NCBI RefSeq assembly: GCF_026151205.1
Contig: NC_087082.1
Coordinates: forward strand, 4,905,908-4,969,907
DNA from: Bolinopsis microptera
Lineage: Eukaryota; Ctenophora; Tentaculata; Lobata; Bolinopsidae
Length of the DNA: 64,000 bases
Reading direction: 5' to 3'
Shown: piece by piece, positions 31,001 to 42,654 of the stretch
How positions within the stretch are numbered: position 1 is the stretch's first letter
How the letters are laid out: each line of letters begins with the position of its first letter
Notes under the pieces: model-generated
What the model was told of the DNA's origin: nothing
What the model saw: only the letters and a program-made list of their open reading frames with translations
The model's database searches: none
Translations under genes and position numbers: made by a program

Positions 31001-34000
31001 GGGCCCCGAATATCCTGCGGGAAGAACCTGTATTTTTACTTCACAACGTCCAGATTTCAAATCAACATCCTCAATAACATTAACAATCCTTCCTGATCAG
31101 GATCTGTCTCTATTAGCAATTTCCAAAATATCCTGACTCTCGTGGAATATTTTACTGAATGAATTATTACCGGTTCTTTACTAACCCTTGCCCGACGCTC
31201 GTATCTAAATCTTATCCTTGCCCGTAGTTACCCTTGTTGATTTTACTTTTAGCCGACCCTGACAAATGGGGGTGTTTTTATACCGCATAGCAAATGAAGC
31301 GGTATGCAGTACAATACAAAACAAGTCACAGTAGATGTTGGAAGGTGTATTTACACTTGCTTCCTGAATCTGGCTGTTCCTTAGTTTCCCTGGTCTGTTC
31401 TTGCCTTCTTCGAACTGTAAATGAGCCATGAGGCCAAGTATATATGTACGTTTTCGTGATAAACTGTAAAACCTCTCTATACCGGGTTTCTCAAGGTATT
31501 AAGCGTTTCATAAACCTCATTAAGAGCCATATAATATACACGTATTGTGTCGTATTGTGATTGAATACAGCTCGATAAGTACTTACATCGCCCACCAAAT
31601 GCTATATGAACAACTTGGTTTGATTGTTGAGGAAAAGAAGAGGTCTGGTAATCCAGGTAGGCCGGTTTAGATTAGCACAATTGACGGTACAGAGAAGTTT
31701 TATTTATTACAAATGTGATTATCTTAACCCCACTGATTCATCATTGAAATCAATAAAATGATAGTACATAAATAAAATAAATAAGTACAGCAGGCTATCG
31801 TTTCGTCTTTCGATCTTGACTGTGCCATTGGTGCAGTTTCTGTGAGAATCGATAAGGCTGTATTGTAATTAGTTATGAAACTCTTATATCGTATGGTTAA
31901 CGTTTTTCAGTTTCAGACCTTTCCACTTAGTAATTCCTGATTACTAAAATCTGCCGCGATTTACTGAACTCCAACTACAAATATTGGTGATTTAAGTATT
32001 CTTGAAACGAAAAATTCACTAAGTTTTTTTGAAAAGCATTTTTCTCCGCGTTTCATGCAATTTGATCACTTTATGTAAGTGAAAAATTTTCGAAGTTTTT
32101 CTAAAAACTACTTTTCTCCGTGTTTTAAGCTATTCTGATCATTTTGAGCCAATAAAATTTTTTTAGAATTTTGCTAATTAGCTAATTGATAATTATTCAA
32201 TTAACTGATTTTCGGACGTAAAAATTGTTAGTACAAAAGTTTTTCTTCATGGTAATATGAACACACTCGATTGATCCGCAACCTTTTACGATGTTCACAA
32301 CTAAAGATATTCGACAAACAAGAAAGGTGGTAAAAAGTGGTAAAGTGGCAAAAAGTGGCCTTAAGACACGTGGAAAAGTTTGGAAAAGTTGGTCAGCCAT
32401 AAAGGACATCTATTAGGACTCAAAAACGCCCAAAATCCTTTGTAAGCTTTGTGTGTCGGCAGATCGATTTTTTCAGACGGATCTGTCTGTACTATAGTGG
32501 TACTGAGTCATACCAGAAAGAAGTATTTCAATTCGGCACTCAGTGACTGAGCTATAAAAGCCAACGTATGGGTACTGACTTTTGGCCCACCCTGTATTTT
32601 CATTGTAAAAGTATATTCACACTATCCTGACTCACAAACTGTACGTATTTATCAGTGTGGCTGCAAATAGTTCCCACAACTCAAGGAACCTTCAAGATAA
32701 AAGGAGGGCATGATATAGATGCAGGGTGGGTTAGAGATGTCCGGGCTAACAATACAAATGTTAAGATAGCTCCGAGACTCATATTCGGGGAGTGGTCCAT
32801 GGCACATCTCACTCAGGTAATGAAGAGATAACTTTTTTAGCGGCCAGCTTTTCGAACATTTGACTGCTAAACATCTTTAAAAATGTCAGTTTCGTCTGAC
32901 ACAGAAGACATGTTGCAAGTGTCTACAATTGCAATGTGATAACAAAACCCTTACATAATATGTATAATGCTTGTATAAATTGTCCTAACTTGCTTGTGTA
33001 ACTTACATAACTTGCATAACCTGCTTGTGTAACTTGAATTGCTTGTGTAACTTGCTTGTGTCTAGGTAACATCGTCAGAAGGTGAGCTTATGCACTTGGT
33101 ACAAGTTGTGGTGGAGTTCTTCAAGGGAGAAAAGTTTGACGGGGTTGTTCTGGAAATCTGGAGACAGTTTCAAGGAAGGGTTAGTAGTTGGGGGGGGGGG
33201 GGGGGGCCAATGCCCATTAAGTAGTCTGAAGTTAATTTATCCAATTATCCTGGGAATCATATCCTGACCAGCTGTACCATTCGCTTACAATTTATCCAGA
33301 GAAGTCAGAAAAAAGTTACTTCCATTCGGGAACTTATCCTCTATGATCTGTATTGTGCAATTCTTTATCATAATTTCAACCTTATCATTGGTAACGTTTC
33401 AATATAACCCAGGAAAAGCCAAGGCTGCACCAGATAATAAAAGCGATAAGCGAGGGAATGTCTGAGGGACAAATGACAACCCAGCTGGTCATACCACCCG
33501 GAGTGAGACCCTTCCCTGAGATATTCGACAAGTACGACTTTCAGATCCTGCAACCGTACATCGAGAAGTTTGTGATGATGACGTATGATCATCATCACGG
33601 TACTGGAAAAGCAGGTACGTTAGGGCCGGGGTCGTTTACATATTACGTAATCAGCCGAGGGGGGAGGGGGTTTTTTAAATGATTACGCTAGTGTAATTTT
33701 GACACAATAGCTATACGTGTAAAACTGATTACGGAGGGGGGAGGGGGGTTAACAATTTTCCAAAAAGTGATTACGTAATATTTGGACGACACCTTATCAT
33801 CATTAAAACCAGGATGGGTCAAGGCTGAGTCTGAATTGACCCTAACGGGGGGAGGGGGGTACACTACCCTGACTAGCATGTTTCAGATTGTTTTGTATCT
33901 CTTTTTCACTTAGCAGAACCAGGTATTGATATTGACGATTAATTTACCATAGGTCGATTTAACCATAGGTACCATGGCCGTTTAAAAGCTATTAAAGCCC

Positions 34001-35218
34001 GCCCACCCCCCACCCGGCCCCTGTCCTCCAGCCATTGGAGTTTAACGAATATTCCACTCAATATTACCATGACAACCATGTGTTCAGGTCCGGTGGGTCC
34101 TATGGACTGGGGTCTGCGGAATATACTGCTGATCATGGAACACGAAAATAACGATAACTACCGACACAAGCTCCTCTATGGAGTCAACTTCTACGGGGCT
34201 GACTTTAGAGGAGACGGGCACTTTGATGGTGAGTTGATGTAACCTAGTAACCTAGTAACATAGTAACCTAGTAACCTAGTTGATGTAATCTAATAGAAAT
34301 AGAAGACATCTTTATCATAGCTTTACCATCTGATAGTGTAACTTAGCAGGTGCTATGATGTTTCATTCCACAGATTTCTGAGGATTTAGGTTCAATCAAT
34401 GATCAAGCATCATTTTGATTTATTTGATTTATTTGATTTATTTGATTTATTTGATTTATTTGATTTATTTGATTTATTTGATTTATTTGATTTATTTGAT
34501 TTATTTGATTTATTTGATTTATTTGATTTATTTGATTTATTTGATTTATTTGATTTATTTGATTTATTTGATTTATTTGATTTATTTGATTTATTTGATT
34601 TATTTGATTTATTTGATTTATTTGATTTATTTGATTTATTTGATTTATTTGATTCAACTTAATAAGAACAGTGTATTGATACAGTAAACCCTGCAGCTAT
34701 TGTAGGAAGCCAGTATATTGACCTACTCAAATCCGCGAAGCCCTCACAGTTCTCCTGGCACCTAAAGGCATCTGAACTAAGTTTTGAGTACAGGGATAAC
34801 AAACAGATACACAAAGTATTCTACCCTTCTTTACGGGTAAGTTATTAAGTTACTATTGGTATGAGTGTGGATGTTATTGAGTTACTAGTGTTGATGTGAT
34901 GTGTGTGGAAATTAGATTCACATTTACACGGCGACCAATACTGTATCCCCATAAGGTCCATACATTAATGTAGTTTTACTGAAGTCAAGTTAAATACTTA
35001 AATAGCATTACTGTACGAATTACATGCTTTGACTGTTTTTACGATGTACGGTTTCGACCATTAAAATCAAATTCACCATAATGTTATAATCATATTTAAA
35101 TCAATTTGTCCCCTTTCAGTTTATCCAGAAAAGAGTGGAAGCAGCTGAAAGATTCAAGATTGGTATCGCTATATGGGAGATAGGTCAGGGTTTAGACTAT
35201 TTCTTTGATTTATTATAA
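25037..35218 (+). CDS. CHID1: Chitinase domain-containing protein 1 (CHID1 / SI-CLP)
   Basis: Eight exons: 25037-25135, 25545-25764, 32656-32816, 33066-33179, 33413-33614, 34088-34228, 34697-34836 and 35120-35218. All phases agree, giving about 391 residues, close to the human length. A signal peptide is followed by a Lys-rich segment. The GH18-like barrel starts near residue 70 ([17 protein letters not shown]). Other family motifs are [16 protein letters not shown] (residues 184-192), [26 protein letters not shown] and the C-terminal [14 protein letters not shown]. The glutamate that would complete the chitinase DxxDxDxE motif is Trp, as in human CHID1, so it should bind sugars rather than cleave them. 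The family is lysosomal or secreted. Intron 2 is 6.9 kb and almost entirely mobile DNA. Confidence 0.95.
26097..26300 (-). pseudogene. Inverted LINE reverse transcriptase fragment
   Basis: An inverted copy of 26665-26870 (motifs [30 protein letters not shown]). With that copy it forms a hairpin whose loop is the 26300-26640 repeat. Confidence 0.8.
26300..26660. repeat. Dispersed repeat 'gatcgattttggccca', copy 1
   Basis: About 350 bases repeated in direct orientation at 28885-29280 with minor changes (shared blocks gaatgaaaccaactttat, gttcaaataatcgcaaaa, tttggcggccaaatt). A more diverged relative forms the core of the MITE at 55756-56736 (caaaaattggtcaagtatcg, tgacattttcagagtcaa). Confidence 0.8.
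26660..27421 (+). pseudogene. LINE reverse transcriptase C-terminal fragment with (TAG)n tail
   Basis: The frame to 27391 covers the thumb and C-terminal part of a non-LTR polymerase ([62 protein letters not shown]). It is 5'-truncated and ends in (TAG)n at 27400-27421, a usual 3' structure for LINEs that end in short repeats. The catalytic motif is missing here but survives in the remnant at 52797-52875. Confidence 0.85.
27423..28888. mobile_element. Foldback element with tttggtgcgtatgccc ends
   Basis: The two arms of about 650 bases are inverted copies: tttggtgcgtatgcccaaat at the left is matched at 28869-28888. Inner blocks such as cttcatcaaaattctctcg and its complement also pair. The centre is near 28080-28150. 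A G-run/C-run pair (27760s and 28436-28446) lies symmetrically in the arms. No coding sequence. Confidence 0.85.
28885..29285. repeat. Dispersed repeat 'gatcgattttggccca', copy 2
   Basis: The second direct copy of the 26300-26660 repeat, directly abutting the foldback at 27423-28888. Confidence 0.8.
29769..32493. mobile_element. Long foldback element B, relative of foldback A
   Basis: Arms of about 1.1 kb in inverted orientation: agtacagacagatccgtctg at 29769 is matched at about 32474-32493, and the mirrored frames 29853-30065 and 32197-32409 are identical. The loop of about 500 bases is at roughly 30900-31410. The outer arms share the ccactttttaccacc, ttagttgtgaacat and ggagttcagtaaatc blocks with foldback A at 1583-4935. 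It carries no transposase. Confidence 0.85.
33631..33790. mobile_element. 160 bp MITE with GTCGT...TATTACGTAATCA termini
   Basis: The left end gtcgtttacatattacgtaa and the right end ttacgtaatatttggacgac are inverted matches. G-rich blocks (ggggggaggggg) lie inside. It sits in CHID1 intron 5. Confidence 0.75.
34415..34652 (+). repeat. (GATTTATTT)n minisatellite, about 26 copies
   Basis: A very regular nine-base unit in CHID1 intron 6. The unit is a multiple of three, so long DLF/IYL/NQI repeat frames appear on both strands. They are not genes. Confidence 0.95.
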
Positions 35219-35819
35219 ACTGTGTGGTAAGTCTTAAAATTAAGTTAATTTTAATTTACTCGTGTTTTAACTGCTAAACCTAAGTGACATATGTCTCATC
35301 TTGATGTGAAATGTTGTTATAAAGTTGAATTTTGTGTTACTGGTTTTTGGTCTAGAAGTATAGATGAGATTGATGATTTTATTTTGTTGTATAATGTTTG
35401 AAGTTTTAATGCACCGTTATTGTATATTTATTCAGAATTTTGGTTTATTTTATGTTTTGCATGAATTATGAGTTTTGCACGAACTAAATTGCATGATATT
35501 GAAGTTTTTGAGGCACCTACGATTGTATACAGCCGTTTGATTATGTTCAGAATTCAGATAAAAATGTAAAGTGGCTGTTTCAGTCGCTGGGTTGTGAAGG
35601 TGTGTTTCAATATTATTTACATTCTGGCTATCAACATTAAAGCATCCACAGATTCGCCATGTTGGTGTATAATTAAGTGGCCTCTAATTAAGTGGCCTCT
35701 ATTTCCATGAAAAGACATTTCTGAGCTGATGAGATCTTTAAACTTCCTGACCTCAATGGATAATGTACATGGTGTGTTTAACTCAACCCTGGCCTTATTA
35801 ATTAAATATTATTCATAGC
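35219..35819. other. Intergenic, CHID1 to NOC3L
   Basis: About 600 AT-rich bases. attaaa at 35637 could serve CHID1 3' end formation. A short tandem duplication (aattaagtggcctcta, near 35671-35702) is present. I could not find an upstream exon for the missing basic N-terminus of NOC3L. Confidence 0.5.
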
Positions 35820-38800
35820 ATGGATTCAGAAGATGATGGCTCAATGGAAGAGGGGGATTTGGAGTATTTCTCGGATAAAAGGTCCTACAAATTCCTTCTC
35901 AGCAATCTTGAAGAGGATAAACCCTCTAAAAAGTAAGCAACATATTCTCGGAAAAATTAGTGTTTATGCACTTATTACAGTCTGCAATTCCTTGACAATA
36001 TATCTAGAACACTGCAGGAATCAAATTATGTTACTAATCAGTAATTAGCTGATTTAAATCGCTCAATTAGCCAATTAACACCACGTGATAGCTAACCTAG
36101 CAACTGTTGATAACCTAGCAACTGTTGCAGATCTAAAACCACAGAGGATGTGTACGAAGAGAAGAGGTACAAGGAGGAGAAGGGTAAGCCAGTAGAGGAG
36201 ATACACCACTTGTTACCTTTCAAGACAAAAGAGGGGCTCCAACAGCGGTCTAGAGTCATTGAGAAGGTAACACTGATTATCATAGTGTTAGATTTTTTAC
36301 TATATAGGGGGGGAGGGGGGGGGGGGGGGGGCAATGGCATAAAATGGAGAATTACTTATGGGTTTTTCCCTTTTCACCATAGAAAAGGTCTCCATTTTAT
36401 GCCATTTTATGCCATTGCCCCCCCCCCCCCCCCCCCCCCCCTTCCCCCACTATATATATTGTGTTCATTTGTCGTTGAATTGTTACTGTTTGGTATCAAA
36501 ATAGATCCACTAACTGTTGCAACTGTGAACGCCTCTGTGGTCTTTCTATGATATGTCATTTCTACTTTTCTAGGAGAAGCCGGAATTGTAGTATTAGATA
36601 CTACCTTAGTTCCCAAAAATTAATTAATCAAAACTAACTGCTGCAACTTTGAGTTTCTTTTGCACTTCACAGATTTAACATTTATCACTTGTAGGAGAAG
36701 CCGGAGGTTGAAGCAGCACCAGAGCCGGTAGAGGAAGAGTACCAACCTACATCTGTTTCAGAACTTTACTCTTTGAGACAACAGTATATTGCTAAAGCAA
36801 AACAGGCAAGTTCAAGTTGAGAATTTATTCACCTAATGTCTTATATCTATTGTATATACTGTTAACTGAACCATTCTTGACGTTCTATATTAAGACGCAA
36901 TGAAACTACCGGACCACGATGTATGGGGACTTCGTTATATCGACTCTGTTACATCGTTTCCTCAAATTATTTGTTATATAGTGGGGGGGGGGGCCAATGG
37001 CATAAATGGAGAAAATGGAGAATTACTCATAGGTTTTTCCATTTTCTCCATAGAAATAGTCTCCATTTTATGCCATTTTATGCCATTTTATGCCATTGAA
37101 AACCTGAAAAATTTAGAATTTCGAGAAAAATTATTTTTTAAAAAGATATTTTCGGCTAATAATGAACAGAGTATCATGAAACATGGAGAAAAGTGGTTTT
37201 CAGAAAAAACTTTGAAAAATGTTGACTTAGAAAATGTTAGGTCCGAGTCATTTTCGATACGTACCTCCCGTACCGAGAGCTCCCGATTCCGAGCTCGTGT
37301 TGCAAAGGGGAGGCCTGCCTTCCGAGATCGCATTACTTCGAGTCCAAAATTGTGTATCGAGGGGAAGTTGTGGACTTCGAAAAACCGAAAAAATATTTTC
37401 GGCAAATAATGAACAGAGTAGCATGAAACGTGGAGAAAAGCGGTTTTCAGAAAAAATTTGAAAAATTTTGACCGAAAAAATATTTTCGGCTTATAATGAA
37501 CAAGGTAGCATGAAACGAGTTTTTCAGAAAAACTTTGAAAAATTTTTACTTAGAAAATTACCCCTCGGTACACAATTTTGGACTCGAGGCTTCCCCCTGG
37601 TAATGCGATCTCGGAAGGCAGGCCTCCCCTTTGCAACACGAGCTCGGAATCGGGAGCTCTCGATACGAGAGGTACGTATCGAGAATGACTCGGGTCGAAA
37701 ATTTTCTAAGTCAAAATTTTTCAAAGTTTTTCTAAAAACCACTTTTCTCCACGTTTCATGCTACCCTCTTCATTATTAGCCGAAAATATTTTTTTGGTTT
37801 TTCGGTTTATCGAAGTCTGCACCTACCCCTCGATACACAAATTTGGACTCGAGGCTTCCCCCTGGTAATGCGATCTCGGAAGGCAGGCCTCCCCTTTGCA
37901 GTGCGAGATTGTTTCGACCGTCGAGGATGTAGGTCTCACTTCTCAGTACCTATTACTCTCCCCTATTACTCACTCCTGCTGTAGCCTGTAGAAATAACTT
38001 TACACTAGAAGAGTAATTATGAGTTTGCCTGAAGTGTGCCTCTACTAACCTAGTATAAGCATCTAGTAGCATACTATGAGCTTTCATAAGCTTGTTACGC
38101 CCCTAGTAAGCGTAAATAAACATGTTAGGATGTCCAATTTAGGTGTTAAATGGTGTTAAAGATGAAATTTCGAAGACAAAATTCATGGCATAAAATGGAG
38201 AAAATGGAGAATTACTCATGGGTTCCATTTTCTCCATAGAAAAAGTCTCCATTTTATGCCATTTTATGCCATTGGCCCCCCCCCCCCCCCCCCTATATAG
38301 TAGTGTTGAAAGTATCAATATATCTCAACCATTCACCAGCTTGACGTTCTATATCCCATTGCTAGAAGGTAGGTTGCTAGTTTGCCAGGTAGGTTGGTAG
38401 GTAGGTTTAACCGTGCTATATCTACAGGATATAGCGAAGCTGTGCTGTGGAATAACAGAAGACCCGTATAATAACATAGCGGCAATGAAGAAGCTCCGAC
38501 ATTACTGTGCTACTGAGGACAGCAAGGCTGGTATGTATCTCTTTACTCTTCTTTGCTAGTAGGTAGGTTGCTAGGTTGCTAGGTAATGAAGAAGCTCCGA
38601 CATTACTGTGCTACTGAGGACAGCAAGGCTGGTATGTCTCTCTCTTTTTACTTTTACTCTTCTTAACCTGGCCTTGCTGGCACTATTTAGGGCCTTAATG
38701 GATTTTGAAAATCGCCATAATTAATTCATACATAATTCGCCAAAATTCCCCTTGGCTTCCCCCCCTATTTACCTTAGTCCGGTATTTTAGATCTCTTTTA

Positions 38801-41800
38801 CATCACAGAAAAGGTTGAAATTATCCACGATCCTTGGTAGCTTTGCTAACAACATAGCACACTAGACAAATATTCTAGTAAACAAATGTTTAAAAGCTCA
38901 AAATCTATTAATAAAACAAATGTTTAATAAAACAAATTTTTATTTTTACGGCACAATCAAATAATATCAATGATATATAAATCAGGGGAGGTTTGAGGAG
39001 GTTTCAAGTGCCGAAGGCCACTGCTTATCTTTAGATTTGAGAGTGACCTGTGCTTGAAACCCCCTCAACCATCCACTACGTCAATATACTTATTATCCCA
39101 GGTCAGACTGTGAGAAAGTTAGCTATAATCTCTCTGACTGCTATCTACAATGACATCCTGCCCTCTTACTCCATCAACCCATCCAAGGAACTAGAATCTC
39201 TCAGCAAAGAGGTATAACTTAACCCTGCTAATATCTCCCTCAATATCTTCCGTTATTCGGCCAGTTTCTGATATCTCCTTTCAGATTTGTACGCTAAGTT
39301 GTTTAAATCCACGATTTCTGATCGAATACGATGCAGGTGTCGTTATCGATATCTTCGTGAGAGATCTCACTTATTTATAAACAGCACATTCAATCAGGTG
39401 AAAGTGCAGCATAGTTATGAGACTGACCTCTTGAGGAACTACCGTGTATTCCTTGACTTGCTCTTTGAAAACCTTAACGTTGCCTTCAAGGTTAGCAAGC
39501 TCAATCTTCATTTTTATTGATAAGATAACACGATCTCCAAACAGTTATCTCTATTTTGAACACAAATTATCCCGTGAATCTGTTATCTGAGTGTATTTAT
39601 AATGATTTATAAATCATAATAAATACCCTTGCTACAGTCGAAGGGAAAGATTAGACTTGGACGTTATTATGAACTATCCCTTTACTTGTTTAGAACCTTT
39701 ATTTAATAATTCTTGCTGCAGAATAAGAAGCGAGCAGAGAGAGTAGCAACAGAAGTGTTCCAAGCCCGCCGGAATCTAGGACTCCTCTCCCTAAAGTGCA
39801 TGGCAGAGCTGCTCTCAAAGAACTACAACTTTAACTTCAGGTCTAACATTGTGGTTACTCTGATCCCTTACGGGGCTAGTAAAGCTAAGGGGGGTCAGCT
39901 GGCTGATGTCGTCACTGCTACTATAGTTGAGGTTTTTACTTTTGGTTTTTACTTTTGGTTTTTACTTTCGGTTTTTACTTTCGGTTTTTACTTTCGGTTT
40001 TTACTTTCGGTTTTTACTTCTGATTTGTCTCCATTTATTTGTGTCTGGGGTAATAATAGTGTAAGATTTCATCCTTGACATAATCCAGAGATCATCTTCC
40101 AAATATTATAGAAACATTCTTATTCAGATATTTGAAAAGGACAAGCAAGGTGAATGTTCGGTCGAGATAGTCAGAGTGATAGCCTCGCTAGTCAAAAAGA
40201 AGGGCAGCAGTGTTAATGGTTCGTGACATATCTTTAATTTAAAGTATCAGCGTCACCATGGTAACCATCAGTGTGAAGTCTTGTAAACATTTTCACCGTG
40301 TCTGTAGTTAATAAGCCAACAAAAGGGAATTATTTTAGTGTTTCTTGTTTTAACCACGTTTATGCAACGTGCAGATAAATATTCAATGATATGCCACGTG
40401 CAGGTAAGCTGATCAGCTGTCTAATGCACGTGCGCCTGGTGGAACTAGGGGAGGTGAAGAGAGAGGAAAAAGAAAAGTTACCGGACACAGCCATGCTCAG
40501 CAAGAAACAGAGAAAACACAGGAAGGAACAGGTATGTGGTGACTGATAAGTTTTGGAGTGCTTTGCAATGTTATGTATTCTTCTACGTTTACAATCCCTA
40601 ATAATTCAAAGAGATCTGTGAGTATGAAATGGTGTTTGCATATAAATTGTGCTGTAAATAAACTTTAATGACTACTGATATGTAAAGTTTATTTGAATTT
40701 TGAAATTTTTTAAAAAAATAAGGGTCCAGGTCAGAAATATATAGCACGCTCTCCTGAAAACCTTGATTAATTTTACCTTTCATTTCAGGCTAAAGTGAGG
40801 GTTGAGCTACGTGAGGCAGAGGCAGTGGAGAACAAAAAGAAGAAGTTCAGGCTTCAGTCAGAATCACTCGATCACATATTTGTGACGTATTTTAGAGTAT
40901 TGAAACAGTTCCACGATACCCCACTTCTTCCTCTTGCCTTAGCTGGTATGATTTAGTTACTTCTCACATTTCTAGAGAGCTGGTATGATTTAGTTACTTC
41001 TCAGTTCTCACTTTCTTAGAAAAGTGATCTGAAATTTTCTACAACTTCTTCCTCCTGTATCAATATCATAGTACATAGTATATTCTCTACCCCGTCTATG
41101 ATACCCGATTAAATTCACTTTTCTGCCATTCTTTATATCTAAGCCCAGTTTTACAATGCTACTGTAACGACAATGATATCACAACTTTAATTCTCAATAG
41201 GTTTATCCAAGTTCGCTCACCTGATAAACGTTGACTTCTTCACCGACCTGTTCGAGTGTCTGAAGAGTATTATAAAGGAGGAATCACTGAACCTAGCGGA
41301 CTCGCTCAACTGTGTCTCTACTATTTTCACCATCTTATCAGGTTTATATTTCTATGCAATGTTATATCGAAATATTTTCCTCAGTATCCAACCTTACGCA
41401 GATTGAATACCATCGAAGACCATTTTTATTGAAGCCTGATAAATTTAGGTAAAATTGTATTATTTTGAAATATTTTAGGTAGTACATTGTACACAACTCT
41501 CAATTGAAACAAACACTCTTCAGGCCAAGGATCAGTTCTTGAAGTTGACATAGGAGAGTTTTACTCCTTACTCTACCAAAACATCCTCCTCTTCACCCCT
41601 GACACGCCCATGAAGACCTTCCACCAGCTCAAAGCAAGTCTCACCAGCACCCTAAAACGTAAAGTACCCCTCGCCTGCCAGATGGCAATGGTTAAGCGCC
41701 TCTGCACCATGTCCACCCACTTGAACCCTGAACAAGCCCATATCCTCCTCTGTGAGTCCAGGAAGATCATCAGAACCGCCCCGAGGATAGCTCAGATGTT

Positions 41801-42176
41801 AGAATCAGATGAGGACTTCGGTAAGCCTTTCTACCCGGAAGCAGACGATCCTGGTCAGGCTAATGCTGAGGCGGCGGTTCTGTGGGAACTGTCTGCTATT
41901 GCAGGGCGGTCTTATCATGAGTCTGTTAGGACTACTGCCAGGCATCTCAGTAGGTACGATCCTAATTCTACTAAGCGTTCAGAGGTCGACTATTTTCTGA
42001 ATAATAAGTTCAAACGCAGTGCGGAGTGCTGTGTTTTGTTGGAGGAGAGTTTCCCTAATAGTTGTAAGAAAATGCATAATAGACGGGCACATTTAAATGG
42101 TCCGTTAACGACCGATCAACAAACTGATGATGTCAAACATTTGGAGTTTTATAATGATATTAAAGCAAATAGGTAG
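35820..42176 (+). CDS. NOC3L: Nucleolar complex protein 3 homologue (NOC3L)
   Basis: Twelve exons: 35820-35932, 36131-36266, 36695-36805, 38428-38530, 39102-39211, 39398-39490, 39722-39931, 40128-40218, 40404-40531, 40789-40945, 41201-41341 and 41524-42176. Phases agree throughout, giving 681 residues. Family motifs include IHHLLPFK, VRKLAIISLTAIYNDILPSY, LKCMAELLSKNYNFNFRSNI, GLSKFAHLINVDFFTDL, ILSGQGSVLEVD and AAVLWELSAI. NOC3 pairs with NOC2 in 60S pre-ribosome maturation and is also linked to replication licensing in yeast. The human protein has about 90 more basic residues at the N-terminus; here the first ATG follows a possible acceptor (attcatag), so a small upstream exon may be missed. 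Intron 3 uses a GC donor (cag|gcaagt). Confidence 0.93.
36307..36449. mobile_element. G-run/C-run hairpin repeat, copy 2
   Basis: A G-run, gcaatggcataaaatggag, a spacer of about 40 bases, ctccattttatgccatt (twice) and a long C-run, flanked on both sides by TATATA-like sequence. Lies in NOC3L intron 2. Confidence 0.85.
36573..36595 (+). repeat. Decoy copy of NOC3L exon 3 acceptor
   Basis: ctaggagaagccggaattg resembles the real acceptor and exon start at 36691-36710 (gtaggagaagccggaggttg). Reading on meets a stop after five codons (EKPEL), so it cannot replace the true exon. Confidence 0.6.
36983..37098. mobile_element. G-run hairpin repeat, copy 3
   Basis: A G-run, ccaatggcataaatggag, then the mirror words ctccattttatgccatt repeated three times; the right C-run is missing. 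Lies in NOC3L intron 3, next to a TATATA-like flank. Confidence 0.8.
37100..37920. repeat. Inverted-repeat cluster with 'gcgatctcgg' and 'gagctcgg' words
   Basis: A left block with cgagctcgtgttgcaaagg and its complement near 37620-37660, plus repeated aaatattttcgg / agaaaaactttgaaa segments in both orientations. Frames seen here on both strands are reflections of one another. Related to 18330-18460. Lies in NOC3L intron 3. Confidence 0.75.
38184..38294. mobile_element. Hairpin/C-run repeat, copy 4
   Basis: atggcataaaatggagaaa, the mirror words tctccattttatgcc and a C-run followed by ctatatag. The left G-run is missing. Lies in NOC3L intron 3. Confidence 0.8.
38586..38634 (+). repeat. Partial tandem duplication of NOC3L exon 4 end with its donor
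   Basis: The last 45 bases of exon 4 (from aatgaagaagctccg to aaggctg) and the following gtatgt donor are repeated about 100 bases downstream. The copy has a donor but no acceptor of its own. Confidence 0.9.
39931..40020 (+). repeat. GGTTTTTACTTT(C/T) minisatellite starting at NOC3L exon 7 donor
   Basis: About seven copies of a 12-base word, beginning exactly at the exon 7/intron 7 boundary (gag|gtttttac), so the first copy supplies the donor site. Confidence 0.85.
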
Positions 42177-42654
42177 GGTTTTTTTTATGAAACGAAGGTT
42201 TTATTTTACGACTTTGGGGTAAGCTTGATTATTTAAGTTATGATAAGCCGACATGTTATATGGAAACTTATACTGCACTGGATAAGTGAATATTAATTAA
42301 TTAACGAGACATTGTACATATATTCTTGTTTCTATATGCTTTAAAACGCTTTCTCTCTCTGAGCTCATCGTATTGATTATTTAAGCATCAGTGCTTAACA
42401 TGATGAATAGACAACCGTATACATTTGTTTAAAAAGAAATACCTTTATTTTAAATATTGGCTTTATTTGACATTTTCAGTGTAACCTCTCCAGAAAATTA
42501 TTCCTATCGATTCCATCTTTTTAGGAAGTATTCCAGCTGACGAATCTCGCTATTGACATCAAACGGTAGAAATGTTAAAACAGAATAATCTTTGTTTCCA
42601 GACATGAAGTTATTGTCCACAGTTCAACACACTTAGAAATTCTTATGATCTGTA
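42177..42654. other. Intergenic, NOC3L to CCDC174
   Basis: About 480 AT-rich bases with no repeat family or RNA gene that I recognise. The NOC3L 3' UTR and CCDC174 promoter should be here. Confidence 0.55.

Larger units (their letters stand above)
25911..32594. mobile_element. 6.7 kb composite unit with mariner-like CAGGGTG termini
   Basis: The left end cagggtgggccaaaagtcag and the right end ctgacttttggcccaccctg are perfect inverted matches of over 25 bases, each flanked by TA. Inside are LINE fragments, two foldbacks and several repeats, but no transposase. The simplest reading is a mariner-type MITE that received repeated insertions. It fills CHID1 intron 2. Confidence 0.8.

Noticed and set aside
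34399-34687. Long DLF, IYL and NQI repeat frames on both strands
   Set aside because: They are translations of a nine-base minisatellite inside a CHID1 intron.
37088-37779. Frames with RARVAKGRPAFRD on both strands
   Set aside because: The same inverted repeat read in both directions.
39287-39397. Longer NOC3L exon 6 starting at the tttcag near 39284
   Set aside because: The phase from exon 5 would give a stop. Starting at 39398 keeps the phase and matches the family (VQHSYETDLLRNYR).
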